This document shows, in pieces, positions 1-10,934 of a stretch of 64,000 nucleotides of DNA. The translations under genes were made by a program, and so were the position numbers. Within the stretch, counting starts at the first letter, position 1. Every line of letters begins with the position of its first letter. This DNA is from Trichaptum fuscoviolaceum (taxonomy: Eukaryota; Basidiomycota; Agaricomycetes; Hymenochaetales; Trichaptaceae), in NCBI GenBank assembly GCA_910574455.1, contig CAJSYZ010000002.1, positions 2,877,671 through 2,941,670 on the forward strand, read 5' to 3'. The notes under the pieces were generated by a model. That model had not been told where the DNA came from, did not search any database, and saw only the letters and a list, made by a program, of their open reading frames with translations.

Positions 1-1
1 G

Positions 2-2533
2 GCGAAAGATCAAGAGAACCAACTTATCCCTGATCAAACGCAACCACATATCAATTCAGATGCGAACGCGTTTGAGGATGAGCTTATGGACATGGAGGAT
101 TCTGGGCATAATCCGGAAGGTATGATGGACAAGCTTAGAAAGACTGTTGCGGGTTTCAGTGCGCGAGCTGGTAAGAGCATGGGCAAGTCATTAGGTGGAG
201 CTGCAGCTACTGCCTTGGCAGAAGCTAGAGCTGCTGCTGAGGCTAAGATTGCGGAACGACATGCTGCGGAAGGCCGAGTCGCTCCCGCTGCTTCTACACC
301 AACCGTTCCTCTTGTTGCAGAAGTTAAGGAACCAACTCCAGTCTTTACTCGCCCTCCACTCGAGAAGACCGCACCCGCACCCGCTCTGTCGCATGCTGCC
401 TCAAGAGAGAGCGAGAGACGGTTGAGCGTTTCCGATTTGGTGACCAAATACGAGACGACGAAAAAGAAAGTCGAGGTGCAAGAGCCCGTCTTTCGTCCTC
501 CGCCAGTTGAGCAGAAGGGGCATTCATCACGTCTTAGCAATACCCTCGCGGATATCAGCACCTCAACAACTCCTCCGGACTCACCGCCGCGCACTCGTCA
601 ACCAGTATTTTCACTCAATAAACCGACTGTTCCGCCAGTGCAGGCTGTCTTCGTTCCTCCGCCTCCGCGCCCACAACAAACGGTTGAACAGTCAACTTCG
701 CATCTCAATACAATGAATGCTTTCGAAGCTCGAGTCTTCAACACGGGACACCCACAGCCACTTTCCAGCCACTCGACGCTTGTTTCAACTCAGACTTCCA
801 TATTCTCGGACGGAATCTTCGACCATACGCCATCATGGGGACCATCTACTCAGGACACCGAACTGTTCGAAGATCCAGTCCCTTCCCAGGAGGATCAGTA
901 CAAATACTTCGGTGCCCCTCTCGGAAACCAGGATTCGGATGGGGAGGGAAATGAGAGTTGGCACCTTGATGGTAAATTTACTGCGACATGGACACCCAAC
1001 ATAAATATGCACGTCCGAGAGGATGAAATGACTTGGAACTCTGCCTTTAGTCGCAGCTCAAATGATACAGACTCACACAAACTGGATGCTTCAATGCCAC
1101 CGCCAAGTAGCCATTCACAAGGCGGGGCAAGTACCTCCAAGTTACCTGCCTTGGGGCAGCATGACACAGAAGAGGATGTTAGAGACGAGGACGACATGGA
1201 TATCGAGGAAGACGATGAAGATCTCGGCGCGATACGCCTTGTACCATCTGCCTCGCAGTCAACAACAAGCTTGGTCTCGGTAAGGGAACTGAGTGTTTCA
1301 TGTAGCATAAGTCTGATTATACTTCAAATCACAGCAAAGCAAAACGCATTCAAGGTCCGAGAGCCAACAAAGCCAGCACTCAGCAACGAATGGCACCTCG
1401 CAATTGGGCTTCTTTAGTTCCGCCACTAAGTTTGTATCCTCGGTCTTGGGAGGGAGCAAGAAGAAGGAGCCTGTGAAGAGCCTTCAGCTGGCTGCAGCCG
1501 CAGCGAAGAAGGTTTGTGTCTTTTTTGCGTTTCATCCGTCCTCTCTTAACATTCTATTGCGTCTGTAGCAACAAGAGGAAGCTGAGAAGAAGGCTGCAAG
1601 ACTAAAAGATATGGATGCCCGCCGTCAGCAAGCATTGCAGAAGAAGGCGGAAGAGGACAAGGCCCGGGAGGAGAAGCGCATAAGGGAAGAAGATGAGCGC
1701 TGGAAGCGAGAGCGCGAGAAAGAGGACACGACTGAAAAGAGGATACTCAAGCAGCCGGGCAAGAAGGTTAGTTGTTCGTTACTGTGTACAGTATTTCCGT
1801 CTGATAACAAAAAATACAGCTTACACAAATGGAGGATGACCTTACCAAGAAAAAGGAAATAGCTAAAGCAGACAAGGCGGAGACCAAGAAGCCACCTTCG
1901 AAGGACAAGAAGGACATGGCAATGTCGAAAGTTGGAAAGCCAGCAAACGCGTCACAGACCGCTTTGAATACTTCCATTGCACCCTCCAAATCATCGAAGC
2001 TCAACGCATGGGCCAATAGTTCAACCACAACTACGTTCAAGATGGCGGACATGACAATCGACGCAAAGTCAACTCTTGCATCTAGCATGGCTCCATCGAA
2101 GACAAAGGGGAAAGGGAAGGCGATTGACGATCTCGATGACAATCAACCTGCGAAATTCATGCAAGCTCAAATGCAAGCCAGGGTGCAGGCACAGATCAAG
2201 GAAGCAAAGAAGGACTCGCCGCGTGTTGCCAGCGAAAATATCGAGCTGCCCGACATTCAAAGCGAATACTCAGATTCTGACGATGAGGACCGCAGGAAGG
2301 ACCTTCCTAACTGGGTTCAGTCGCCCGAGTTACAGGCGGCCTTGCGTCAGCAGAGCACCGTCGATCCGGACGATATTTTCGGAGCTATCAAACCGCTGAA
2401 GATGGAGGAACTCTTTAAGAACCGGACAAGCCGGTTTAGGGCGAGGACAAGCTCTGCCAACTGGGCTGGAACTGATGAAGTCACCGCTGCAGAGGAGAGG
2501 GAATATGCACGGAGAATGGGTTACACTAAATAG
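2..2533 (+). CDS. INCENP / Sli15-like chromosomal passenger scaffold (5' partial)
   Basis: Inner centromere protein, the scaffold that binds and activates Aurora kinase at centromeres and the spindle midzone. The frame is already open at the window edge, so the N-terminus is missing. I read exons at about 2-1279, 1335-1511, 1569-1766 and 1820-2533, joined in frame. The first exon is low-complexity, rich in P, S and T. Exon 3 is a charged coiled coil (EEKRIREEDERWKRERE). The C-terminus holds the Aurora-binding IN-box: LPNWVQSPELQAALRQQ, then DPDDIFG, followed by a TSS motif (ARTSSANW), the position of the Aurora-phosphorylated TSS in INCENPs. The gene ends in TAG just before a foldback element. 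Family knowledge gives the role; the IN-box is seen directly. Confidence 0.85.
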
Positions 2534-2729
2534 TTCCCCCTTCCTCACTCATTCTAATATTTTTTGATTGCTATTTTGCTGCTAAGTCTCATAACACTCT
2601 ACACTCGTATTCTTACTACCCTGTATAAACATGTTGTTCAAATCGTGTATACTTTATATCTATGTATATGGCCCGCAACGGCAATTGTACTGTACATCTA
2701 CTGAGGGGTGTCCAGAGCTATTTATGATG

Positions 2730-3049
2730 TACAGTACCCCCAATTAGTAATGCACCAAGATTGACAATGCATTATCTCCGTCAGTTTTAGATACTTTGCA
2801 ATGATTTAAGTTGGATTACCTTCCATAGATTCTAGTCTGTTATTATCAAGAACAAGATCTAAAAAACTTAAGGATCTTCAAAAAATATAGAGCTCCGAGT
2901 CAAAAATTCCAAAATCTGATTTTTTCAAAAGTTTATTGAAGCATTTTCTGAATGTGCCACATATGCTAGATTGTACTCTGGCATACACATATCAGCTGGC
3001 AAGAAGAATCAAAGCAATTGAATTAGCGGGTTTGGAGTTATAAGCAACA
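2730..3049 (+). repeat. Left arm of 320-bp inverted repeat
   Basis: This arm is the reverse complement of 3126-3445. It is AT-rich and contains no coding frame. It includes the terminal TACAGTACCCCC and runs to AAGCAACA at the loop. Confidence 0.92.
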
Positions 3050-3443
3050 TAAAATGCCTTGTTTGCATGATTTTGGTACAATCAATTGAAAAAAAGCGCA
3101 TATTGTTACAAAAGTAGCTGGTTTGTGTTGCTTATAACTCCAAACCCGCTAATTCAATTGCTTTGATTCTTCTTGCCAGCTGATATGTGTATGCCAGAGT
3201 ACAATCTAGCATATGTGGCACATTCAGAAAATGCTTCAATAAACTTTTGAAAAAATCAGATTTTGGAATTTTTGACTCGGAGCTCTATATTTTTTGAAGA
3301 TCCTTAAGTTTTTTAGATCTTGTTTTTGATAATAACAGACTAGAATCTATGGAAGGTAATCCAACTTAAATCATTGCAAAGTATCTAAAACTGACGGAGA
3401 TAATGCATTGTCAATCTTGGTGCATTACTAATTGGGGGTACTG
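2732..3443. mobile_element. Foldback MITE, Tc1/mariner-pogo-like, TA flanks
   Basis: Two 320-base arms (2730-3049 and 3126-3445, counting the flanking TA) are reverse complements with one mismatch noticed (a G near 2850 against the partner of A in the right arm), separated by a 76-base loop. The ends read CAGTACCCCC and GGGGGTACTG and are flanked on both sides by TA, the target duplication of Tc1/mariner/pogo elements. There is no transposase ORF, so the element is non-autonomous. It lies between INCENP and the TPR-MYND gene, 199 bases after the INCENP stop. The near-identity of the arms suggests recent insertion or arm homogenisation. The superfamily call rests on the TA flank and the CAGT terminus. 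Confidence 0.85.
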
Positions 3444-3445
3444 TA
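3126..3445 (-). repeat. Right arm of 320-bp inverted repeat
   Basis: This arm is the reverse complement of 2730-3049 and begins TGTTGCTTATAACTCC just after the 76-base loop. A transcript across both arms would fold into one long hairpin. Confidence 0.92.
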
Positions 3446-3682
3446 TATAGCAAGACAAGACTTTCCAACTCAACGTCAGATCAATATATTGTCAAAAATC
3501 AACCTTCGAATCAAGAGGCTCATACATAACTACAGCATACATGCACATTTGTGCACCAAACGTATTTAATATAACTTCGAGGCTTATAAGTTGGGACTAT
3601 ATGCGAACTCATATACTACATTAACAAACAATATGGTACGCAAGAAGTTACCGTATAACCAAGATCGTGTGGCTCATCGTCA

Positions 3683-4376
3683 TTATTCAGAAGGCGGATG
3701 GCAGAGAGCCTTGTGACGCTTCTTCCAATCTGCCTTCTGGCACGACGCTGAGCAGTAGAAGGCGCACTATTGATACCTTGAGTTTGTATGTCAGAATTTT
3801 GCAGAGGAGTATTTACGAACCTTGCAGGAGCTGCAGGCACTGAGCCTCGTGAGGTATTTATAGACATTCGGACACTACGATTATGATATTTTTCAGAGGG
3901 CATTGTCCGAGACATTTGAAGCCAGAGATCACACGTACCTCGTAGTGAGCGCAGCAAACGTTGTCATTTCCGCAGAAGAGCCGGACTTCCTTGGCCCCCT
4001 TCAAGTCGCCTTTGGCCTCCAGGGTCTGAGCGAGGTTCTCGCGAGTTACTGCATTGTCCCAGCTCTTGTGAGCCATGCCTTCGCGGATGTCGATAGCCTT
4101 CCGGAAATTGGCTTCAGCCTCATCGAGCTTGCCCATCTGAAGCTGTACTCGACCCAGGTTGTCATGAGAGATTGCAGCTGAGGTCGTATTCGCTCCAGGA
4201 AACTGTTGCTTCGCAAGCAAGGCCTGTTTGTGCCTTTGTTCCGCAGCCTCTAAATCTCCCGCAGACTGCTGCGCTGCAGCTACATTCGTCATGACAGATC
4301 CCTCACGCATCTGCATCACGGGTTCCAGCATGTTGTAGGGAACAGAGTGCAAGTTGCCGAAGAATTGAGAGGACAT
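3683..4376 (-). CDS. TPR-MYND zinc finger protein
   Basis: A small protein with an N-terminal TPR region and a C-terminal MYND finger, a fold that normally mediates protein contacts. The start is placed at MSSQFFGNLHSVPYN (4376); an upstream in-frame ATG at 4415 is less likely. The TPR part contains LGRVQLQMGKLDEAEANFRK and LAQTLEAKGDLKGAKEVR. Two introns (64 and 54 nt) must be removed to join CAHYE to CPNVYKYLTRLSACSSCK and then to CAFYCSASCQKADWKKRHK. Together these give the MYND pattern of paired cysteines ending ALCHP, with a TAA stop at 3683. Several such proteins exist in basidiomycetes; their partners are not known to me. It lies downstream of the septin gene on the same strand. Confidence 0.8.
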
Positions 4377-4757
4377 GGTTGTCGTCAAAGAGCAAAAGGC
4401 GGATATCAAATTCACTCGGGCAAACTCAAAATTTCACGTAACCCGACTCACAAGATATGATTACGTTAGACACCCTTGCTGGCTGCCCTTCAGAACACAC
4501 CGCAGATATCCGTATAAGAGTGAGAATTAGAGTAGCAAGCGACATCATGAAAGAATAGAAGAGGTATAGGGGCAGTTTCAAGGAGTGCGGTCATAAGAGT
4601 TCGATATGTTAAGATGAAAAAACGAAACGAGCGGACGACACCAGGGTCAAAAGAGGATGTACGGGATTAGAACCTAACACAAGGTGAGAAAGACAAAGAC
4701 CGAAGCATGTGGGAGAGAAAATGAGGGAGGATGGACAAGCCAAGTTCATAGTTGAAC
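4377..4757. other. Intergenic, no gene seen
   Basis: Spacer between the TPR-MYND start and the septin stop. Short frames here lack codon bias or recognisable motifs. It should contain the TPR-MYND promoter and the septin 3' UTR. Confidence 0.6.
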
Positions 4758-6588
4758 CTAAGTGCGCAAGAAGCGATTCCTCTTGCTCTGTTGGTGAGTA
4801 TTTGACGCATAAGCTCTCTGGTATTGTGAGCAATTACATTTCAGACTTACCTTCGCATTTTCTGGAGTAAGTGGGCGGCCACTCTCGATGCGTCTCTTCT
4901 TCTCCTCCAGTTCCAGTCTCTGCTTTTCGAGGGCATCCTTCATCTCTCTGTGCCTTGCATATAGCTCCTCCTCGGACTGCTTTAGTTTTGCTTCCTTTTC
5001 CGCAACCTTTTGCTGGAACACTAAGTTCATCTCCGCCTCCATCTTCGCAAGTTTGGCCTCGTGCAGAGTGCGTTCCTCTTGCATCTTCACAGCAGGACTA
5101 CATAACTTTTGTTAATATCAAGATTCCGCACGAAACTACGAAGTATACGTACTTGACCTCCTTGAATACACTCGAGTCCTGCGCAACACCCATGCCCAAG
5201 AGCTTTTCGCTACGGTAGTTCTCGTAGAGAACAGCGTTGGTGTGCTCCCGGAGTTCTTCCATGTATGTACGGATCAACATTTGTCGCAGCTTCACGAAGT
5301 CGCAGTGCTCTTCGTTGTCGACTTCAATGACGCCCCACGGGTATGCACGTCCGCGGACCTGACGACCGTCTGGTGTATCCACAAGGCGGTTCGAGCCAAC
5401 GACTGCAAAGGGTATTTTGCTCTACTAGACCATCAGTAACTAATTATAGCGATCAAAGTGCCACCCGTACCGCAATTTCCTCTTGCTCAGCAAGGGCCTC
5501 CTCATCTTCATTCTCGTAAGTCGGTGCCTCAAAGATGTGGATCTTGTGATAGGCAATGTCGCTCAGAATCTTATGAGGAAACAACATTAATATGTTGACT
5601 GCATGACAAAGACCGACGCGTTCTGGACTCACCCTCGCCTTGAAGTTGGCAATCTCCTCATCTGTGAGAGTATCTGCCTTCGCGATTATAGGGATTAAGT
5701 TGACCTTGGTGTGAAGTCGCCGCATGAATTCAATATCGATAGGTCGCAATCTGATATTAGCAGGCTTAGCTTCTTTTGCAGAATTAAGGAACGTTGAAAC
5801 AAACTTACGAATGACCTGTGGGCTGTATGAAATACAAACAAGCATGTACACGGTTGTCAACAATCTTCTGTCGATTGACGCGGTTCTCCTGCTCCAGATA
5901 CGCGTCAAAGCGCGACTCGATGTTGTCAACAATGGGTTTCCAGCTACGATACGATTAAGCAATCAATCTCTGCGCTTTTAATCCACGCGAAGAAGGCCAG
6001 AAAATATTCACCTATCCTCATTGTTGACGAAGTCACCGAACCCAGGTGTATCGACAACCGTAAGACGAAGACGGACTCCATTCTCCTCGATATCTAAGGG
6101 AATGAAAAATACAAGATACGCGCACGAATCCTAGCGAAAAGAAGAGGATCACGTACCCGCACTGATGCTTTCAATCGCAACTGTCTTCGGCCTCTCGGCT
6201 GATGGAGGCAGAACTTCCTTCGAGGAATAGAGAGTCGTGTTGAAGAGGGTATTGACAAGCGTCGACTTTCCCAGTCCAGATTCGCCTGTGAGTTGAGAGG
6301 AAAGAGGCAGAAAATGTCAGCAGAGAATATCGAAGGTACATGAACCTTAATATGGACGAGGAGATCACACGTACCAACAACCATGCAGGTGAACTGGAAC
6401 CCCTTCCTTACGCTCTTCCTGTGGACTTGGTTTGGGAGGTTGGCGAAACCGACGTATCCCATGAGTTTTTTGCGCACAACTGGCGGAATGCCATTTTGCA
6501 CAGGCGCTGGAGATGATGTCGAACCGTTTGCCGTTCCGTTCAAGGAGGGCGCGTCGCCATTAGGAGTGCCAATATGTGAGTCCGACAT
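4758..6588 (-). CDS. CDC3: Septin, Cdc3 / AspB group
   Basis: A filament-forming GTPase of the septin ring at the septum and hyphal cortex. Nine exons (6375-6588, 6157-6285, 6012-6093, 5809-5943, 5633-5750, 5471-5569, 5153-5421, 4851-5097, 4758-4787) join to exactly 441 codons. Motifs in order: [20 protein letters not shown] (polybasic and entry region), P-loop [10 protein letters not shown]3 DTPGFGDF, G4 [10 protein letters not shown], and a C-terminal coiled coil ([20 protein letters not shown] to [11 protein letters not shown]). The last exon is 30 nt and gives the tail [17 protein letters not shown] with the long coiled coil fits the Cdc3/AspB class and not Cdc10, which lacks the coiled coil. 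The 440-residue length is normal for the family. Confidence 0.93.
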
Positions 6589-7277
6589 CTGGATAGAAGA
6601 AAAGACAGATATGAATGGCGTCTTCGAGGAAAAGACAAGAAGGACAAGAAAGGGGACACACGTTAAGCGTTGGCGACGATGGCGAGGACTGGGAGGACGG
6701 TCTGTAAAGAAGCGTGTTGTTGCCCAGAGAACCCCGACGAGTTGTTTGCACCCCTTGTTTGGTCGGTGGCGGCCGGACTCAATTCCTTTTTCAATTCGTC
6801 TCCTTTTTTCTGCTTCCTCTCATTTTCTCTCTTTCTTCGCTGCACTCTCGCTTCTTCCTTCAAGGCAAGCGACAGGATTTCCATCAAGCACTATGTAACA
6901 TCGCTTTCTACGCGAGAACTGCTCATCTTACTCGCTCCCTTTGCTTGAAAGGAGGTACCTCTTGTCTTCCAAGGTGCCTCAGAAGCGAACTGTTCTTGCT
7001 GTCAGCTCATGGACGACTTCATTGGGATCGACTGTCAAACAAGCTCGTCATCGACGATCTACATGCTCATTACACGATGAAGGCGCACGTGAAAGCGCGC
7101 CTATCTACGAATACAACCGTTACGCTACTAGTAGTATATGATGTTGTGAACGAAAGTGAAGCTGATTACTACAAAATTATTAGTTTAGATGCCAATGCCA
7201 GAAGTCTTGTGCAGAATATGATACAATGCCAGTGCAATGTTCGATGCAGAAAATGCGTAAGGAGAAGCAACCCGTTA
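6589..7277. other. Intergenic region upstream of septin, no gene seen
   Basis: About 690 bases. A pyrimidine-rich tract (about 6781-6865, TTTCTCTTC-like) is the only notable feature. Reading frames are present on both strands but none shows a motif or splice-supported extension. It probably holds the septin promoter. Confidence 0.55.
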
Positions 7278-7859
7278 TCATGCAGAGCCATCCTCGGCAA
7301 AGGCATCCTTGTTGATGTACTTTTCAAACATGTCGTCCAACGGCAGTTCCGACGCCGTAGGTTCAATTAACTGGACACCAAGGGCCGAACGCCCAAATTG
7401 TTCGGGAGGAGTTGGCTCAAAGCCACAAGCCCGTAAGCCGAGCAGACCGACTGAATCGTCAAAAAACCGGAGGCCTTCTGGTAAGGGACAATTGACGGTC
7501 ATCGGAAGGGGAGGGGTCGTGAAGTCATCGTCATCCGTGATGATATTGACAGGCAGGGTTGCTTGCAAGTCAGCGGGTGTTCGTGGCGAGCTCGGTGAGC
7601 CGCAACTGGATCCGTCGTGAGCGTCCAACGATAGTACTTCGGATGGGCCTGGAGTATGATTTCTTTTGTCGTGTTTGTGCCCGGCATTCCTCTTTTCGTA
7701 TGGTTTGCTGCGCTCCTTGCCCTTCCGGGAAGAAGGAACGGAAGAGGAGGAGGAGGATTGAGAAGTTTTCGCTTCGCCATTTTTCTGGTCAAACCGACGC
7801 ATACATACAGCAAGAAACGCTGTGTGCGCATTTGCTGATTCGGAAGCTACCCGAGGCAT
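7278..7859 (-). CDS. Hypothetical protein, 193 aa, unrecognised
   Basis: A single open frame with an ATG in good context (ACAATGCCTCGG). The N-terminal half is basic and serine-rich with an NLS-like KGKERSKPYEKRNAGHKH. The C-terminal half is acidic with FFDDSVGLLGLRACGFEP and ASELPLDDMFEKYIN. I do not recognise a family. The composition suggests a disordered nuclear protein, but that is inference. A 24-nt stretch near 7800 resembles splice sites but is too short to be an intron. It could be a terminal exon of a larger gene. Confidence 0.5.
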   Translation of the reverse strand: MPRVASESANAHTAFLAVCMRRFDQKNGEAKTSQSSSSSSVPSSRKGKERSKPYEKRNAGHKHDKRNHTPGPSEVLSLDAHDGSSCGSPSSPRTPADLQATLPVNIITDDDDFTTPPLPMTVNCPLPEGLRFFDDSVGLLGLRACGFEPTPPEQFGRSALGVQLIEPTASELPLDDMFEKYINKDAFAEDGSA

Positions 7860-8520
7860 TGTGCTGGTTAGGTGAGATAGATGAGATATAAGGATCGTTG
7901 TCGTGATTCCAGTCGATAGAATATGAAGCTCGTGAGTGTGATTAAGACTTTAAAGTCGAAGTTAATTTGCTAGGGCCTCCAGGGCGTGGATAAAGAGAGC
8001 AGTGCTTGGACCCGTCGAGAGCCAAAGATCGAGGGGAAGATCGCTTGATACTCATCGTTGCGGTCAACAACGCTTTTAAACTCTTTGTCAAAGTGTTCAG
8101 TGGTTAACGTGGTTGTACTCTTTGTACAAGGTAGCCCGGCACGCGGCAGACTTGGTATGGCAGACCCTCGGAATCGATCTGAAAAAGGCAATTCCACTCA
8201 ATGCTCATGAGAACTTGCGGAAGTCAAAGATTAGATCCAGATCAATGATAGAAACTTTACCCCATTTACAATAAAAACCACAGCATAGAAAAAAGACCGA
8301 ATCACTCAACCACACGGGACAATAAAGCCACACTAATTTTTTAAGGGTCATTCTGCACAATGGTAATGAGCGATGAAATGGATTCTACGTCTGTGATGTA
8401 CATTTGGATGCACGTTTGGCGCTGACCCTTTGTAAAGCTGGGCAGATACGTTCGTATTTGATATGACATAGTTCAACCAGTCACCCACAGTCTATGCGTC
8501 CGGGATTAGTCCTTCGCTTG
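7860..8520. other. Intergenic, no confident gene
   Basis: Lies between the orphan ORF start and the nitrilase stop. A 75-codon minus frame at 7970-8197 has no recognisable motif and is not called. Confidence 0.5.
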
Positions 8521-9690
8521 TTAATTTCCCGTTATAGCAGTGAGTTGGAAGACTGTTGCCAAGTGAGTGGTGAATAAAATAGTTTCAAAGTACTAAACAA
8601 TGCCACTCACTGTCTGGTCTTGCGTAGTGTCCAACCACATCAAGGTCGAATTTCCCTCTAACGATATCATTCAAATCCAGATCTGCCATGAGAATTCCCT
8701 CTTGGCCCAGGAGAGGCCCCGCGAGGACCTCGCCAAGGGGATTGACAATTACACTGCCCCCTGCGATCATCACATTTTCTTCCGCCCGAGAGCTCGGTTC
8801 CACAGTGTGGTCTTGCGGGTAGTCTTTCTCTGTGCTGTACTGACATGCTGACAGTACGAAACACCGCCCCTCCAGAGCAATGTGCCTCATACTGTGTTGC
8901 CACGAAGGTCTGGCATCCACTGTAGGAGCACAGTAAATCTCAGTGCCCTGAGAATAGTAATATGTTCGTACTGTACCGCAAGCATGAGCCTCATTCTCGG
9001 TACAAGAGTCTGAGAAAACACTCACAAAGGGGCATATAATTCTCCCTTTGTTCAAGTCAGAGAAACTCAAATTCCATCTATTTTGTCCGTAGCTCACCAA
9101 CAGATTGTGGCAGAGAGCTTCGTTGTCACTTGTTCAAGAATCCCCTTTGGTTTGAAAGATTTCTGGATTACTGGGAGCGTTGTTCCATCCCCCATTCCCC
9201 AGATAATTCTTTCCATGGCAGTCGGCATGAGTTTCCTATGCTTACCCAGATAGCCTTCCTCCGGGTCAACGAATATAGCCGTGCAGTAGAGAGTACCTCC
9301 ATCCTTCTCGATGACACCGACGACAAGGAACAGGCCAGACTCTTTGCTGATTAATTCAACTTCACTCAGTGTCGGAGAAGGGATTTCGACCGCAGCGTTG
9401 TAATATCTCAGAAATTCGTCCCGGCCTAGATCGTCTCGGACACCAACAGCTGTTCCGAATGTCGAGAACTTGGGGTAGCCGCCAATACTACAATCCCAAA
9501 GATCAGGGAGAGGTGAGACATTGGGCATAAGAGTAATTTCTCACAAGGCTTCTGGGAAAACGGCAAGCTGCACGCCCTTCTCGCTTGCTTCACGAGCATA
9601 GCTTCTGAGCTTATTCAATGTATCTGGAATGGAGAAGGCTGCTGAGCATGTCTGTACGACGGCGGCGCGAATCGTTCGAGGAGTAGCCAT
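8521..9690 (-). CDS. Nitrilase (carbon-nitrogen hydrolase, branch 1-like)
   Basis: Hydrolyses nitriles to carboxylic acid and ammonia; the cyanide hydratases are close relatives. The start is MATPRTIRAAVVQTCSAAF (9690). The catalytic triad is complete: Glu in FPEA, Lys in GKHRKLMPT, Cys in ATICW followed after splicing by ENYMPLLR. That junction needs two introns around a 20-nt exon (GGAGAATTATATGCCCCTTT) to rebuild ICWENYMPLLRTYYYSQG. Downstream, EIYCAPTVDARPSWQHSM and HIALEGRCFVLSACQ are typical of fungal nitrilases. The last exon gives VGHYARPDIFQLTAITGN and stops at 8521. Substrate cannot be read from sequence. It is divergent from the DUF866 gene with 304 bases between the starts. Confidence 0.88.
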
Positions 9691-9994
9691 GGCAAGTGAA
9701 AAGAGGTTCAGGATAAATGGCAAGTTGGAGGGTTCAGGATAAACCTCTCATCTCGGTCCGGCATGGATGATGGAAGTAAGGAAGTCGGAGGAGGCCGCAC
9801 TGTATTAGGCAACGTCGATCATGCTGAGTTCGAAGTCGTGGGCGCCACTTTCCTTATGGGTCATATTCAAGTTGATCATCCTGATGCCTGACGCGACTTG
9901 ACTGTCATCCAACAGGTGCTAAGCTCTGGTTGGGTAGAGATTCGAGCTCTTTGAACGCAAGAATTGTCTTCTGCCTTCATATACCGAGCTCGTC
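9691..9994. promoter_or_regulatory. Shared divergent promoter region
   Basis: The 304 bases between the nitrilase start (minus) and the DUF866 start (plus) must hold both promoters. No specific factor site was identified. Confidence 0.5.
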
Positions 9995-10748
9995 ATGGTC
10001 GTAAGGGTATTATATTACAACATTGATATGGGCCCCTGAAGTTATTTTCACAGAAATTACAGCTTTCTATTAAGGCCGAACTCGAGAATGTGACAGATCT
10101 TGTACCTGCGACGGACGACTTTGAGTTTTTCTTCAAAGTATTCAAACCAGTCTTGTCACTAGCGGTGTGTATTCTGAGGCATGGCCTGCCAGGTCAAGTG
10201 CACTAGCTGCCATGAAACACATCCAAATGATGTCTCGTTGAATCGCTTGGTGCGAGTTATCTAGGCTTATCAGTGTCGTTGTGATGTTTACTTTCTTCAG
10301 GAGGAACGCGAGATGACATCCGGGAAGGGCAATACAGCTCATTTTGTCTGGAGATGTTCTAACTGCAAACGAGAAAGCTCTGCAAAATTTGAGCCTTTAC
10401 CCCCTCGTCCTTATTCGGCAGAAGCGAACGGCCAGTTCTCTCCACTTATATCTCTCGATTGCCGTGGCCTCGAGTTTATCGGATTTGATCCTCAGGTAAG
10501 CTATGCGTCTGGGTCATAGAGCGCACGATACCCATCACATCTCGTGTAAAGGGTATCTGGAAATGCAAGGGCATCGACTCCGGAACTGTCTTCGCCGAAG
10601 TCGATATGGCGGAAGGGGAATGGACCGATTACGATGAGAAGGTTAGTTTCATTAATTCGCGTGAAGCTGATAGCTAATATTATTCTGCAAGGCTGCACAA
10701 CCAGTTGGAATTATGGCATTCGAAAGTGAATGGTCTCGAGCACCGTAG
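9995..10748 (+). CDS. CXXC zinc-binding protein, DUF866 / CZIB family
   Basis: A small conserved eukaryotic zinc-binding protein (human CZIB, formerly C1orf123). The first exon is only ATG GTC (9995-10000). After splicing the protein reads MVKLQLSIKAELENVTDLVP, then FEFFFKVKCTSCHETHPN, HFVWRCSNCKRESSAKFEP, GLEFIGFDPQGIWKCKG and EWTDYDEKAAQPVGIM. The two CxxC pairs (CTSC, CSNC) form the zinc site. About five introns are needed and all have GT-AG ends. The stop is TAG at 10746-10748. Length (about 160 aa) matches the family. Cellular role is not well defined. Confidence 0.88.
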
Positions 10749-10934
10749 AGAAAATCAATCACAATACAAAGCCGATATTGTATTATAAGCTCCTAGCCAG
10801 TGTACGAATGGCTGACACATGTTCAAAAACCATTTCGTGCGGCGAGTAGCAAGCGAAGAAGAAATTCAAACATGCTCAACAATTTTGTAAGTATACAAAG
10901 AACAGAACGCAATGGTAATCGAGAACGCCTTCTC

